NCBI RefSeq assembly: GCF_014356525.2
Contig: NC_052511.1
Span: 52,298,149 to 52,362,148 of the forward strand
DNA length: 64,000 bases
Origin: Nilaparvata lugens
Taxonomy: Eukaryota; Arthropoda; Insecta; Hemiptera; Delphacidae
Direction: 5' to 3'
This document shows positions 44,255 through 56,806 of this stretch, piece after piece. Below the pieces are notes generated by a model that ran no database searches, was not told the DNA's origin, and saw only the letters and a list, made by a program, of their open reading frames with translations. Both the position numbers and the translations under genes were made by a program. How positions within the stretch are numbered: the stretch's first letter is position 1; every line of letters begins with the position of its first letter.

Positions 44255-44584
44255 GAGAAGTAATACAAAATAATGAAGAGGACACCAAACAATTTATACA
44301 AATAATATGACACCAATTCAGGGTTGACTGGATTTAATGCTAGAGTGAGGTTCACGTTATAATGACAGTGAAGGAAGATAGAGGACATCGTTGCCGATCC
44401 TCTGTCTTGTCAATGCCTTCCTTCTATAGACGGTAGCTGATACAGGTTTATTGATGTAATATTAGCTGGCCATTCTTGTTTAAAATAATCAATTATATTT
44501 TATTAAGCAAGGAATTATATTTCTCAATATTTCATAATTAATGAAATATTTTGCTAATTAATTATTAATTCTACATTGTTAAAT

Positions 44585-45233
44585 ACTAGTAGTTCTGTGA
44601 ACAGTAGACCTCGCGCTCAGTGAGTTACATTGACCTGTTGTTATGTTTTCTCAAAAATTGATAAATAATTTATCAATTGAAAATGTCTTGAAAAATCCTA
44701 AATAAACATAGAGCTTTCTGTCCTATATCGTACCGTGACGTGTCGTCCCGGAATGTGAGTGTGAGCGCTGTTATCAGGTCTGGCTGCAACTGTCTACAAC
44801 GTTGATGGAAAGATACAATTTTAAAGATGTTCGATGTTTTTGAACGGGTAGTATTATAGTCAACTGTTTACTAACGTTAATGGAAGGATTCATTTTCAAG
44901 ATATTCGATGTTTTTAAACGGTTAGTATCATAGTCCACTAGACAGCTGATTTATGATGAATAATTCTATAGTCTGATTTTTACGGTAATATTGGCGTATG
45001 AAGGAGGCTCCTTTTCCCTTTTATTTTCCTTGAAATGCAAATTTCGAAAAACCTTGTATATACGACGACGCGCAATTCAAAAAGGAACATAACTGTAAAA
45101 TTTCATGAAAATCTATTACCGCGTTTCACCGTAAATGCGCAACATAAAAACATATATAAACATTCAAACATTTAAACATTAAGAGAAATGCCAAACCGTC
45201 GACTTGAATCTTAGAACCTCACTTCGCTCGGTC
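44585..45233 (-). repeat. Dispersed repeat R1, copy 3, nested in M1
   Basis: Partner of 27836-28471: 'ctagtagttctgtgaacagt' at one end and 'cacttcgctcggtc' at the other. Confidence 0.75.
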
Positions 45234-45325
45234 AACTATCTGGCAACAGAGCAAAGCGAGAAAGAGATAGCGCTATTCGCTTTGCTGAATGATAGACAGG
45301 ATAGCAATACCATTGATAATTAAAC

Positions 45326-46492
45326 TAGGGATGGGTATCAAACGACAAAACATCGATGTTTTAAACATCGATATTTTTTCTCCTGAACATCGATAAGTGA
45401 AAACATCGAACAGTAAACATCGATGTTTAAAACATCGACGTGTTTGCCGTACATTTTACGGAAGATTATTATATCCTTAGAGTAACTCAGATAGTGAAAT
45501 CAATTTCCTTTTTCATGTACATGTAAAGAAGGGACAGAGCTTTTAAAAAGTAGCTAACAATAAAGGAATATTATTGATTGGCAGCAAAGTTAATAAATTG
45601 TTTGTAGTTGTAGGTAATCAGACTCTACGTTATCAATGGAGATTGATATTTAATCGAATATAAAAAAGAAAATCCAATGATCTAAAATATTGTTTCATAG
45701 ATTTGAATATTTGTTTAGTATAAGAGAAATTAAGACGGTATTATTCTTTTGTCCAAATCTCGAAATACTTGAAAATACAAAAAAAAACTCCTTAAGTGAC
45801 TACAATTTTATCTGGAGCTATTGTTTCAATATTTTAACTGTTACTAACTGGAATTACAGCAATTTTAGACTTGGTATTCAAGTAACAACAGTCTTTCAAA
45901 TAATTGAAGTCAGGTTGTGACTAGAAAGATACATCAAGTCTATTATAGTTCACAAGATTTGTCATCTTCATAGTTGAGTCCGAAACCTCTCGGGATATCC
46001 TCGAAGATTCTGTGTTGGGATTTCATCCTAAGCTAATTTTTGCAATCATTGTTACTCATAATCGTATTCATTCAATACCTGATAGTTTTATCTAGGAAAT
46101 AAGAATGAATAGAAGTGTTTTTTATGGCTATCTACACTCCATACCATATGAGGACCTCTATTCCAGAGCTAGATTAATAATTGGTATTAAACGTATGTTG
46201 AGAAAGCACCTGTAATAAGAAAACTCTTTCTCTTCTTCCTAAGAAACGAAAATCCGACCTCTTATTCAATTATAAATAGGCATCTAACCTTGACAAGGGC
46301 CACAGTTATGTAAATCTTCAAGAGTATCCAACAGTCTCACATAAAATACAGAGAGCCTGATTGAAAAATTCCTTTTTGTTGGGAAAACATCGAATGACCG
46401 ATGTCTGGGTAGAACCATCGATAAGTGAAAAAACTCGAACAGTAAACATCGATGTTTGATGTTGAAACATCGATGTATCGATACCCTCCCTA
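45326..46492. mobile_element. hAT-like element 2, arm 2 copy
   Basis: Partner of 26563-27742 with the same 8-bp duplication, here AATTAAAC (45318-45325 and 46493-46500). The right terminus has lost one base (TAGGGAGGGTATC when inverted). Confidence 0.85.
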
Positions 46493-46979
46493 AATTAAAC
46501 CCTGCCATTACAACGTGGACCTCAGTATACAAAGAAGTACGATTACTACAGTTGATGCTAGCATTATAATTTGCATGATTCCCACTTGAAACTTTGCAGA
46601 AGCATTTTATTATCCCCCAAAACTTCCACTGTCTTCATTGAAGAGCTGGTATGGTGTGTTTAGAAACAATTAGTCAAGTCTTTGAGAGTATTAAGTTTAT
46701 TAAGTTTTTGAGAGTATAATGACGAGATGCCATGCTAAAACTTGACAAGCACCTACTTGAATTTAAAGCACGACGGACTTGAAGTAAGTTCTGCCAATCC
46801 CTTCTTGGTGCATAACAATTTACTTACTTGTCTGGCATGATAATGTGTGATAATTAGCTTATTTGGAGTGATTACTCAGACAATTTCAAGGTAATTACTG
46901 GCAGATGTAATAAATTATATAATTTGGTAGCTCAGTATTGTTTGAAACATTTGTGTGAGAAGGCTTCAATAAGAAAAGA

Positions 46980-47066
46980 TGATAATGTGAGAGAGGAAGA
47001 GGAAGAAAGAGAGAAAGAAAAAGAGGAGGGATGAAATGCAGAAAGAGAGAAAAAAAAAGGAAGAAA
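46980..47066. repeat. GA-rich tract, left part of split tract
   Basis: Purine-rich DNA continuing after the LINE tail at 47754-47870. The unsplit partner is 25870-26075. Confidence 0.75.
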
Positions 47067-47753
47067 GATTGATTGAGTACTTTATTTATGTAAATTACAA
47101 TATATACTGGCTTATACACTTACAGTAGCCTCTCTCTTATCCGGACTCATCGGGACTGAGGCCAGTCCGGATAACGTTTTTTCCGGTTAAACCGACGTTC
47201 CTAAAGTCGTTAAATTGGTACGCATATTTTGTAGTTTATAAGCCAATAATGACTTTTACGGAAAAATAATAAAACTAGACGCTTTATTATGATATCTGTG
47301 AACACAAAACACAAGAAAATAGTTAGTTGCTAAGCCTTTTTACATTTGAAATATTTAAAACCAAGGAGCCATTATGATTCGTGGCAGGTGCAAAGTACTG
47401 TACAGTCCGGTTGAACCGATGTGCTGATGATTTTTTCCGGTTAAAGAGATGTCACTTCCGTGGAGTGTAGTCCCTGTAAACCGATGTCCGGTTAAAAGGT
47501 GTCCGGTTAAGAGAGAGGCTACTGTATATACAATAGCTTACAATGAATACAGCAAAATTATAGATGAATTTACATAATATAGACTAAGAAAATAATTATT
47601 GAACTGTATATGATATGAAAAAGTAATTTGTAATATAATAACTATAGATAATTATATTGTTATGCATCTACATAAATTGGCGGAGCTTTGGACATATCAA
47701 TGTCCATTCTTCGGAAAGAATATTAAAAATATCCTCCCCACTAACTCTCTACC
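47067..47753 (-). mobile_element. LINE 3'-end fragment with (CAAT)n tail, arm-2-specific
   Basis: Same unit as 15278-15562, inserted into a GA tract that is uninterrupted in arm 1. It is itself interrupted by a pogo-like MITE. Confidence 0.75.
47123..47524. mobile_element. Pogo/Tc1-mariner-like MITE
   Basis: Ends CAGTAGCCTCTCTCTTATCC and inverted CAGTAGCCTCTCTCTTAACC, flanked by TA on both sides (47121-47122 and 47525-47526). Other copies of the host LINE tail read 'acacttatatacaat' without it, giving the empty site. The start CAGT...CTTATCCGG is typical of pogo/Tigger-like termini. No transposase is encoded in 402 bp. Confidence 0.85.
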
Positions 47754-47984
47754 AACTCTCAAAGAGAGAGAGAAAGAGAGGAACAAAGAGAGAAAGAAAA
47801 TGAGGAAGGTAAAGAGAGAGATAAAGAGTTACAGGAAGAGAGGAAGAAAGAGAAAGAAAGAAAGAGATGAATCTAATAAAGTTCAGTTTTAGTTTGTCTA
47901 AACCACTGGCAAATAATTTGTACCTTATGATGTTGAGGATGATGACCTCTTTTTTGTGGGCTTGTGCGTGAATGATATTGATAT

Positions 47985-48665
47985 ACTAGTAGTTCTGTGA
48001 ATAGTAGAGCTCACGCAGTATTCTCATCCACAAGTACATGCTCAATTACTTGTATATACCTTATGGAAATACAGCAATAGACTGGCTTCTCCACACATCT
48101 GTGTAATCACTTGTCAGCTGATTTATGATGTATAATTCTATAGTCTGATTTTTACTCTAATATTGGCGTATGAATGAGGCTCCTTTTTCCTTTTATATCA
48201 AAGACCTTGAAGATGCATAGACTCACATGCAGCGCTAGTGTCGTACTTGGAATTGAAATCCGCCATTGAGGGGGCAACCCATAAGATTATTACATACCAA
48301 TGCCACCAATGCCTTTGTGATCTATAGTATTACAAATATTATATATATATATATAATATCTCGTGCTAAAATACCCCAATGACGGCCTTCAATTTCAAGT
48401 AAGAGCTATCATTGGGAAGGCATAGGCATTGTGGGTCTATATCGCTTTAAGGTCTTTGTTTTATATTATCCTTGAAATGCAAAATTTCCAAAAACCTTGT
48501 ATATACGTCGACGCGCAATTAAAAAAGGAACATACCTGTCAAATTTCATGAAAATATATTACCGCGTTTCGCCGTAAATGCGCAACATATAAACATTCAA
48601 ACATTTAAACATTGAGAGAAATACCAAACCGTCGAGTTGAATCTTAGACCTCACTTCGCTCGGTC
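47985..48665 (-). repeat. Dispersed repeat R1, copy 4
   Basis: Partner of 24977-25756 without the (TTTAAATG)n expansion. Confidence 0.75.
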
Positions 48666-48730
48666 AAAAATGAAATGTTGAACATAAAGTCCACGGGATA
48701 TCTTTTTATGCTATCTTTTCTTTATAATAA

Positions 48731-49081
48731 AAGATATTGTTGTATTGTGGCTATTGTTGTATTGATTAGTGGAATGTTGTGTGTATATTTTTGGCTTCAA
48801 AATTTTCTGAAATAACTTAATTTATTCAAAGTGCGGTAATATTAAGTGCAATATTTGACTACAATTTCGTATTTTAATCATTCTAAATTCAAAATTTCTA
48901 GCTCATATATATTTTTGGACAGAAATTGAACTTTAAATTTTTTCAGTAAGAACATAACCCATTTTTTGGACATTTTATTATTTATCAAAATTTGGGAACA
49001 GAATAGTTTTGGGCTATGCCTGTTGTTCTATCCCAATCATATTCATATGATTTGTAATTGTATCAACAAATAAATAAATAA
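48731..49081 (+). mobile_element. Retroposon with A-rich tail, arm-2-specific
   Basis: Absent from arm 1, where 'ttctttataataagacttg' is continuous. A 7-bp duplication ATAATAA (48724-48730 and 49082-49088) flanks it, and it ends in (AAAT)n. These are the marks of target-primed reverse transcription. Related to 985-1200 and 54680-55365. Confidence 0.75.
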
Positions 49082-49865
49082 ATAATAAGACTTGATCTCA
49101 TATACTAGAAAACCTGACAAACTGATGTGGGAATGGATTTGACTGGAAACATTATACTTGAAGTGGGAGTGACATCAAGCGGGGAACTGAATAGGCTGAC
49201 ATTGTATCGACCAATAGGAAGGCGTGATGAGTTTGGAGGAGGAGCGACCAGTTATTGCTTCTCTCTGATTGGCTTAGAGAGTTTCGGAGTCACAGCTTCA
49301 TGACATGGCGGCTTTGTCACTGGTGGATATGATATTCCTGAATATAATAATGAAGATAGGATAAAATAGAACGAATAATCAAAAATAATATTAAAACTTG
49401 TAGTACCCTTTATTATTTAAAATATTACAACGATTAGTTTCGACCATAACTTAGGTCATTTTCAAGTTGGAATATTATATTATAAATATAAGTCTGTATT
49501 GATTATTTTAACTAGGCTAAAGCCTATTGTGAAATAAGGTTAGATTAAGTTAAGAAGATCGGTGTTTAGGAGCTATTATCAATTGGGAAAGAATTGATAG
49601 AATCTTGAAACTTCGTTATAAATAACATAATAATAGATAGACTCCATTTAGGGCCGGTATCCGAGCTCGAGATTCAGCTAAGTTATATACTTTAAACATC
49701 TGGAGTCAGAAAATTGGATTTCCAAAACGGGGCCTACTCATAATCAAAGTCACGTTCAAACTTAATTTCGAAAAACTAGAAAATTAACACAAAATGAAAT
49801 AAAGGAAAAATAGTGTGAACAGTTACGTTTAAATTAAATTTCAAAAAACTAGAAAATTGAACACA

Positions 49866-52027
49866 ATAGTATATTTCGCACCTAGGGCCGAAAATGAGAC
49901 TTTTCTGGCTCGAAATCGGTTTTCAAGTCCGAGGCCGTAGGCCGAGGACTAGAAAAGATTGAGAGCCGGAAAAACATTTTTGCCCATGGTGAGAACGTTA
50001 TTATCCGCCACACAGAAAAATAAACAATATATATATGAGAATAATTGTCTATTATAAGCACTTCCGAAAGCAAAAGTGGAAGGTCATAGCTCTGGCAAAT
50101 CTGAGGTAATCTGAATATCAAGAAATTGTCCAAGTATTTTTATTTCTTATTCTGATTTGTCTAAATAACCAAAAATATTATGTTCATTATGTAGAGGTTG
50201 AGTTTATACTTTTTATTCTTCCAAATGACAATAAGATGATTATTATAAATGTTTTAATTATTTAATGATAAACACAAATAATGAAAAGTTTTTGATCAGC
50301 TGTTTTAGCACACTTGAAATTTGGCCAATCTGAATGTCAACGGAGGTTTAGGTTAGAAGTTCTATCCTACTCTGAAAATCGAATTATTCGAACAGTTTAT
50401 AATATATATCTTATCTGTATATCTCTTATTCATCCAAATAAAATGATAGTATATTATTGCAGAATACTTTATTGAATTCTTCTTCTCTAAGTGCCTATCC
50501 GTTCCGGATGTTGGCTATCAGCATGGCTATCTTGATTTTGTTGGTTGCGATTCGGAAGAGTTCTACTGATGTTTTACCGAACCACTTCCTCAGATTCGCC
50601 AACCAAGATATTCTTCTTCGACCCGGTTTTCTCTTGCTGTTTATCTTGCCTTGAAGGATCTCTTGGAGTAGCCCGTACCTCTCTGTGTTCCTCATTATAT
50701 GTCCGAGGTATTGGAGTTTCCGGCATTTTATGGTGTTTACCAACTCTGCTCCCTTTCTCATGCGCTGTAGTACTTCTGCGTTCGTGACTTTTTGTGTCCA
50801 AGATATCCTTAAAATTCTTCTGTAAAGCCATAGTTCAAATGCTTCAAGTCTTCCGGTGATTTCTTTGTTCAGAGTCCAGGTTTCCACACCATACAGCAAA
50901 ACAGAGAAAATGTAGCAACGCATGAGTCGGAGCTTCATTTCTAAAGACAAATTGTGGGATTTGAAGAGTGAGCTCATTTTAACAATCACTGAACGGGCTT
51001 TTTCGATGCGACACCGGATTTCTTGAGAGTTATCCCACTTCTCATTAATAATTGTTCCTAGATAATTGTACTGCTTCACTCTTTCTACCCTAACTTGATC
51101 GATGTAAAGCTGGCTCCAGCAATGTTCTCTTTACTCACTATCAGTTTTGTTTTCTTTGTATTTATTTCTAAACCATACTGTGAGCTTATTCTTGTTACAC
51201 TGTCCATCAACAGTTGTAATCCTTCAAGACTATCTGCAAACATGATGGTATCGTCCGCATATCGTATATTATTCAAATTTGCACCATTTATCATGATTCC
51301 TTCTTCCATCTCACTGAGTGCTTCTCGAAAAATAACTCAGAGTACAAATTAAACAAATAGGAGACAAAACACAACCCTGACGCACTCCTCTCAATATTAT
51401 CACTTCATCATGTGGCTGCCATCAACCCTCAAAACTGCTGTCTGATTCCAGTACAAGTTTGCGATTATATTCAAGTCTTTGTTATTCATTCCTATTGCCT
51501 TGAGTATGTCAATCATTTTAACATGTTGAACCCTGTCAAAAGCCTTCTCATAATCAATCAAGCATGCAATACATCACAACTGACATCTCTGCACCTTTGG
51601 AACAATACTTGAACACTAAATAGAGCCTCTCTTGTTCCAATTGAATTCTAGAAGCATAAAATGATTCCGTTTATCCACCATGTTCCGTGATAAACGCAGT
51701 ACTAGGAGGTTTGAGGTTAGATTCTATTATACTCTGAAAATTGAATTTGAATAGTTTATAATATCTCATTTGTATTTCATTCATCCAAATGAAATGATAG
51801 TATCTTCTTATTGCAAAAACTTTATTCAATTCTAGAAGCATAAACTGATTCCGTTTCATAAACTATTTCGTAAACACGTTCACATCAAATCAGAATCAGC
51901 TGACTTCAAGGTTATTTTACAGCCCTAGGGCCGTAAAAATTTTACCGGCCTGGTCAGAAAACAATCACTTTCGGCCTCCATATGACGCACGTAAACCAGC
52001 TCATTACATCCAAGTGAGGCGAAAAAT
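49866..52027. mobile_element. Element family T1 with nested LINE
   Basis: Starts ATAGTATATTTCGCACCTAG and ends 'gtgaggcgaaaaata', giving imperfect inverted ends (ATTTCGCACC / TTTTTCGCCTC). The matching arm 1 site is uninterrupted. A 5'-truncated LINE (50480-51645) lies inside, between duplicated T1 segments of roughly 130 bp (about 50352-50480 and 51710-51845). Confidence 0.7.
50495..51400 (-). pseudogene. LINE reverse transcriptase C-terminal half
   Basis: On the minus strand 'RGVRQGCVLSPICLI' (motif B) at about 51395-51340 is followed, after a frameshift, by 'NLNNIRYADDTIMFADS' (motif C with catalytic YADD) in 51309-51085, then 51079-50495 with 'YNYLGTIINEKWDNSQEI', 'LRLMRCYIFSVLLYGVETWT' and 'RKLQYLGHIMRN', the conserved RT thumb and C-terminal region seen in many arthropod LINE proteins. 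It differs from the LINE at 16495. The N-terminus, endonuclease and motif A are absent, so this is a 5'-truncated, inactive copy. Confidence 0.85.
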
Positions 52028-52399
52028 AAAATAAAGGGAAAATAGTGTAAAGTTTCAGCTATTTTGAATAATCAGGATTGTTGAATTTCGTCATGGAAAA
52101 ACGTTTCCAATTATAGAAATGGGAAATTAAGATTGTCATAAAAACTGCGGCTATGCCCCGTTCCGTAAAGCCAATTTTCTGACTCCAGCTGTTTAAATTC
52201 TAGAAATTGACTGGATTCCGAGATCAGAAATCGGCCCTCAGTAATATTTCTCCACTACTACTCTACAATCTCTACATGTTCTGAGTTTGTAATAGAATTA
52301 CAACTAGGGATGTCAATCCCGGGACTGATTCCCAATCCCGGTATTTCGGGATTATCCAATATCAATCCCGGGATCCTGGGACTGATCCCGGGATTGGCA

Positions 52400-53226
52400 A
52401 TAGTATATTTCGCACCTAGGGTCAAAAATGAGACTTTTCCGGCTCGAAATCGGTTTTAAGTCCGAGGCCGTAGGCCGAGGACTAGAAAAGATTGAGAGCA
52501 GGAAAAACATTTTTGACCATGGTGAGAACGTTATTTCTCGCCACACAGAAAATAAACATATAATATGAGAATATTGTTTATTAGGCACTTCCGAAGCAAA
52601 ACAAGAAGGTCATAGCTCTAGCAAATCTGAGGTAATCTGAATATCAGGAAATATTGTCCAAGTATTTTTTTTTTTATTCTGATTTGTCTAAATAACCTTA
52701 AAGATTATGTTCAATTATGTAAGAGGTTTAGTTTATACTCTTTATTCTTCCAAATGACAATAAGATGATATTATTATAAATGTTTTGATTCTTGAATAAT
52801 AAACACAAATAATGAAAAGTTTTTTGATCAGCTGTTTTAGCACACTTGAAATTTGGCCAATCTGAATGTCAATGTCAACAATGCTTGTTGTCGTTGACTT
52901 CGGAAGTTTAGGTTAGAAGTTCTATCCTATTCTGAAAATCGAATTTGAATAGTTTATAATATATATCTATCTGTATTTTATTCATCCAAATAAAATGATA
53001 GTATCTTATTGCAGAATACTTATTCAATTCTAGAAGCATAACCTCATTCCGTTTCATAAACCATTTTGTAAACACGTTCACATCAAATCAGAATCAGCTG
53101 ACTTCAAGGTTATTTTACAGCCCCAGGGCCGTAAAACTTTTACCGGCCTGGTCAGAAAACAATCATTTTCGGCCTCCATATGACGCACGAAAACCAGCTC
53201 ATTACATCTAAGTGGGGCGAAAAATT
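52400..53226. mobile_element. Element family T1, shorter copy
   Basis: Starts ATAGTATATTTCGCACCTAG and ends 'agtggggcgaaaaat'. It has a single 'gcagaatacttattcaatt' site where the other T1 copy has the LINE. Arm 1 lacks this insertion. Confidence 0.7.
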
Positions 53227-53689
53227 AAGTTTTATGCATTTTTGCATTTGTTCCTCCTCAATTACATGTTCAGTAACAGTGTGTGGTGATGAAAAAGGGC
53301 TCATTATAGAGGGAGAGGATATTATTAAAATGAAAAAATACTTGGGAATAATATTAAAATTAAACATTCTATTTCTATGAATGTTCTCAATATTGGGAAT
53401 AACTTTTTTATTTGATGTCCTACCTTAAATTTGCTGCATCCTTCATGATAGTGAGAACTGAGGAAAGCATTATGACTCATCAGAGTCTTTTTTATGTAGA
53501 ACAAAAGCATTTCTATCCTACATCAGGACGGGATAGAGTTTACACTTTTATCACTTTGAGTTCACATTGTAGAGTGAATCAATATGACTTCAATTAATAA
53601 TATTGATAATAAAAGAGGATACTTTTTGTAAGACCGTAACGCCATACCGACCGAACAACGCGGAAGCTGAACCATTACACTACTAAATA

Positions 53690-53745
53690 CTAACAATACT
53701 ACTACAATACTACAATACTACAATACTACTACTATACACTACTAA
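53690..53745. repeat. (TACAATAC)n-like array
   Basis: Short run of 'actacaatactacaatacta' in arm 2 only; arm 1 has a single unit at the same place (about 22405). Confidence 0.75.
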
Positions 53746-54679
53746 ATGAAATTTCGTAGAGCCAACTATATTTACTTCAACTAGATATTATTCTATTCAT
53801 GATAGAGAAAGAGAAGAGAAGAGGAATAATTATTAGATAAAGAATGAATAGTTAGTGCTTGTTTATTTCTGATTTCTGAAGTCTTCAAGGAAATGCCATC
53901 AACACTATTGCAAATATTGCGCCGTCTAGACTGACTGGTAATTGTGGTGCTGTGTAAACAGAAACAAGTGTAGAGACATAGCAACCGATTAACTACCATT
54001 TTGCGAGTAATGCGAACCGATAATGCGAACTCTATTTAGCCAGTAAAGAGTACAGTATACAGTATTATGTATAGGCCTATGCAACTGTAGGCTGTGCCTG
54101 TAGAATAAATTAGTCAAACACTAAGATCAATAAATTATTTATAAAAACTCATATTCATCACCGTAAATGAATTCTATATTGAATTGTTTTTGGAAAAATA
54201 TGATTTACAATTTCAGGCTTTCTAATCCCGAAAATCCCGGGATTGACGCTGAAAAATCCCGGGATTGTTAGGTATCAGAAATGGACCGGGATCCCGGGAT
54301 TCGGGATCCCGGGATTGACATCCCTAATTACACCGCTTATAAATCCAGTCTTAATAATTATCTAAATGGATCTCTATTCACTCATAGAATTTATCTATTA
54401 TTTATCATATATATTCTCTCATGGTAGAATGTCACATGAAGAATACAGTATGAAGTATAAACTGTTTCTCAATGGATATTGCTTTACTATAAACTCACAA
54501 TTTGTTTCATAAATTTCGCAATATCCAACTCTCAATCATAGCGTTTGGAATGTAATTGGACTTTATAATTACTCTTTATAATTACATTCTCTACTCTCAT
54601 TAATTTCACATACATATTACTCTTATATTTACTCATATGTATTCATATTACATTCATATAATCTATATATATTAGCTGT

Positions 54680-54992
54680 GCTAATAGTGAAGTGTTGTGT
54701 TTCTTTTCTGGCTCAAAATTTTGCAAAATTACTCAAAAATTTAATCTGTAGAGATTTGAGTGAAATATTTTTTTTTAATCAGTTTTTAAATATCAAAATT
54801 CAAAATTTTTAGTTTAGTCTTTAGTTTTGAAGTGGAAATTGGACTTTTTGAAGTGAAAGTGAAATCTTAACCTTATTCTTTTTGACACTTGTATTTGTAA
54901 AAATTTAGGAGAAGACAGTTTTGGGCTACGCCTGTTGTCTTCTCCCAATCATATTATATTTATTATAATTATGATCTGTGATGACAATAGAA

Positions 54993-55023
<31 letters not shown>

Positions 55024-55058
55024 AAAATAAATAAATAAATAAATAAATAATAAATAAA

Positions 55059-55089
<31 letters not shown>

Positions 55090-55249
55090 AAATAATAAAT
55101 AAATAATAAATAAATAATAATAATAAAATATAATAAATAATAAATATAAATAATAAATAAATAAATGAATAATAATAAATGATAATGAATAATGAATAAC
55201 TGAATAAATAAATAGATAAATAAATAAATAAATAATAAATAAATAATAA

Positions 55250-55317
<68 letters not shown>

Positions 55318-55365
55318 AAATAAATAAATGAATAGATAAATAAATAATAAATAAATAAATAAATA
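54680..55365 (+). mobile_element. Retroposon 3' end with long (AAAT)n tail
   Basis: 54680-54985 matches the retroposon at 48731-49081 and ends in about 375 bp of TAAA/TAAATAA repeats (54990-55365). The Ile/Tyr/Leu/Phe-rich minus-strand frames are artefacts of the tail. Confidence 0.7.
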
Positions 55366-55405
55366 TCACTCCTATATTCATACACTCACAGATTATTCTT
55401 ACATC

Positions 55406-55720
55406 CTATAGTGAGGTCCACGTTATAATGGCAGTGTTTGATTAGCAATGGTATTTCTATCCTTGTTCATCACTCAACAAAGCGGATAGCGCTATCTCTT
55501 TCTCGCTTTGCTCTGTTGTCAAATCGTCTTTTAACAATGTAGAATTATTAATAATTAATTAGCGAAATATTTCATCTTGACTATGAGAATTCATTATGAA
55601 ATTATTGAAAAATATAATTTCTTGCTTAATAAAATATAATTAATCAATTCAAACGAGAATGAACAGTTAATATTACATCAATAAACCTGTATCAGCTACC
55701 GTCTATAGAAGGCATTCAAT
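55406..55720. mobile_element. MITE M1, uninterrupted reference copy
   Basis: Left end CTATAGTGAGGTCCACGT; continues through the positions where hAT-2 and R1 are inserted in the arm copies, but carries neither. Its right end is truncated near 'ctatagaaggcattc'. Confidence 0.8.
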
Positions 55721-55897
55721 GATTCAATGATTTTCATTTGAACCAGAATTCATCAGTTCACATACAGAATTCATTAAAATAGAATACAATAAACAGAATA
55801 CAGAATAAAATGTCACAGTAGTCAAACATAATATCGAAACACTAAATCTATACTTCAACGAATATGTGTCCAATATATCTTATTCCACTGTCGATTT

Positions 55898-56733
55898 TTA
55901 TTACTTTCCTTGCCCTATTACCATAGGTAAGGAAAGTATTGCTTTCCGAAAAAAATTAAGGTACCCCAATTTCTACATTTCTATACGTTTCAAGGTCCCC
56001 TGAGTCCGAAAAAGTGGTTTTTGGGTATTGGTCTGTATGTGTGTGTGTGTGTGTGTGTATGAGTGTATGTGCGTCTGTGCGTCTGTGTACACGATATCTC
56101 ATCTCCCAATTAACGGAATGACTTGAAATTTGGAACATAAAGGTCCTTACAATATAAGGATCCGACACGAACAATTTCGATCAAATGCAATTCAAGATGG
56201 CGGCTAAAATGGCGAAAATGTTGTCAAAAACAGGGTTTTTTGCAATTTTCTCGAAAACGGCTCCAACGATTTTGATCAAATTCATACCTAGAATAGTCAT
56301 TGATACGCTCTATCAACTGCCACAAGTCCCATATCTGTAAAAATTTCAGGAGCTTCGCCCCATCTATGCAGATAGATTCCCAATTATCAGGCTTCAGATA
56401 CAATTGAAACAATAAAAATCAAGTGGAGTAGATTGAGCATGGAAATCTCTACAATTAATGTTGAGTAACACTTTCACCTAAAATTGAAATTAAGCTCGAA
56501 ATTCGAGAAAATGTGATTATCCAATTGCAAACTGTTGGCAACTGTTGATTCTATTAAATCATTCACTATGAAGAGATATCAGACCTCGTATGTCTCCAGC
56601 GTTATTGTCCTCTCACCAGCTGACTTAGATCTTTGTTCATAAGTAGACTTGTGATGCGCGAGAACACTAGCGTCAGGTGATCAATTCTCATAACGGCAAG
56701 GAAAGTTGTGTGAGTGCGCCACACCAGATTTTT
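55898..56733 (-). mobile_element. Repeat family C1, copy 3
   Basis: Reverse orientation of 34605-35827, with a short TG array (56030-56060) at the same internal position and a 'tcaagatggcggctaaaatg' word preserved. Confidence 0.75.
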
Positions 56734-56806
56734 TTATTTTTAATGTCCAGTGTCTAATTGTCTTTTTGAAATGACTATTTTCACAATGTCTTACGTCCAT
56801 TATCCT

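Larger units (their letters stand above)
44340..46530. mobile_element. MITE M1, composite copy in arm 2
   Basis: Same nest as 26526-28723 in inverted order: M1 left end 44340, R1 44585-45233, hAT-2 45326-46492, M1 right end 46505-46530. Confidence 0.8.
49648..52238. mobile_element. TTTAGGGCCGG MITE, arm 2, split by T1
   Basis: Partner of 23786-24210; its two halves are 49648-49865 and 52028-52238. Confidence 0.75.
52305..54326. mobile_element. hAT-like element 1, arm 2 copy
   Basis: Ends TAGGGATGTCAATCCCGGG on both sides, flanked by ATTACAAC (52297-52304) and ATTACACC (54327-54334), the same duplication as in arm 1 with one substitution. It contains a T1 copy and retains the empty site for the foldback element. 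Confidence 0.8.
43103..54490 (-). repeat. Arm 2 of the large inverted duplication
   Basis: Reverse complement of 19966-29855. Private to this arm: a LINE tail with nested pogo-like MITE (47067-47753), a 351-bp retroposon (48731-49081), a T1 element with nested LINE (49866-52027) and a second T1 (52400-53226). It lacks the three arm-1-specific changes listed for arm 1. Confidence 0.85.

Noticed and set aside
54926..55385. Ile/Tyr/Leu/Phe frame resembling a membrane protein
   Set aside because: Translation of a TAAA simple-repeat tail.
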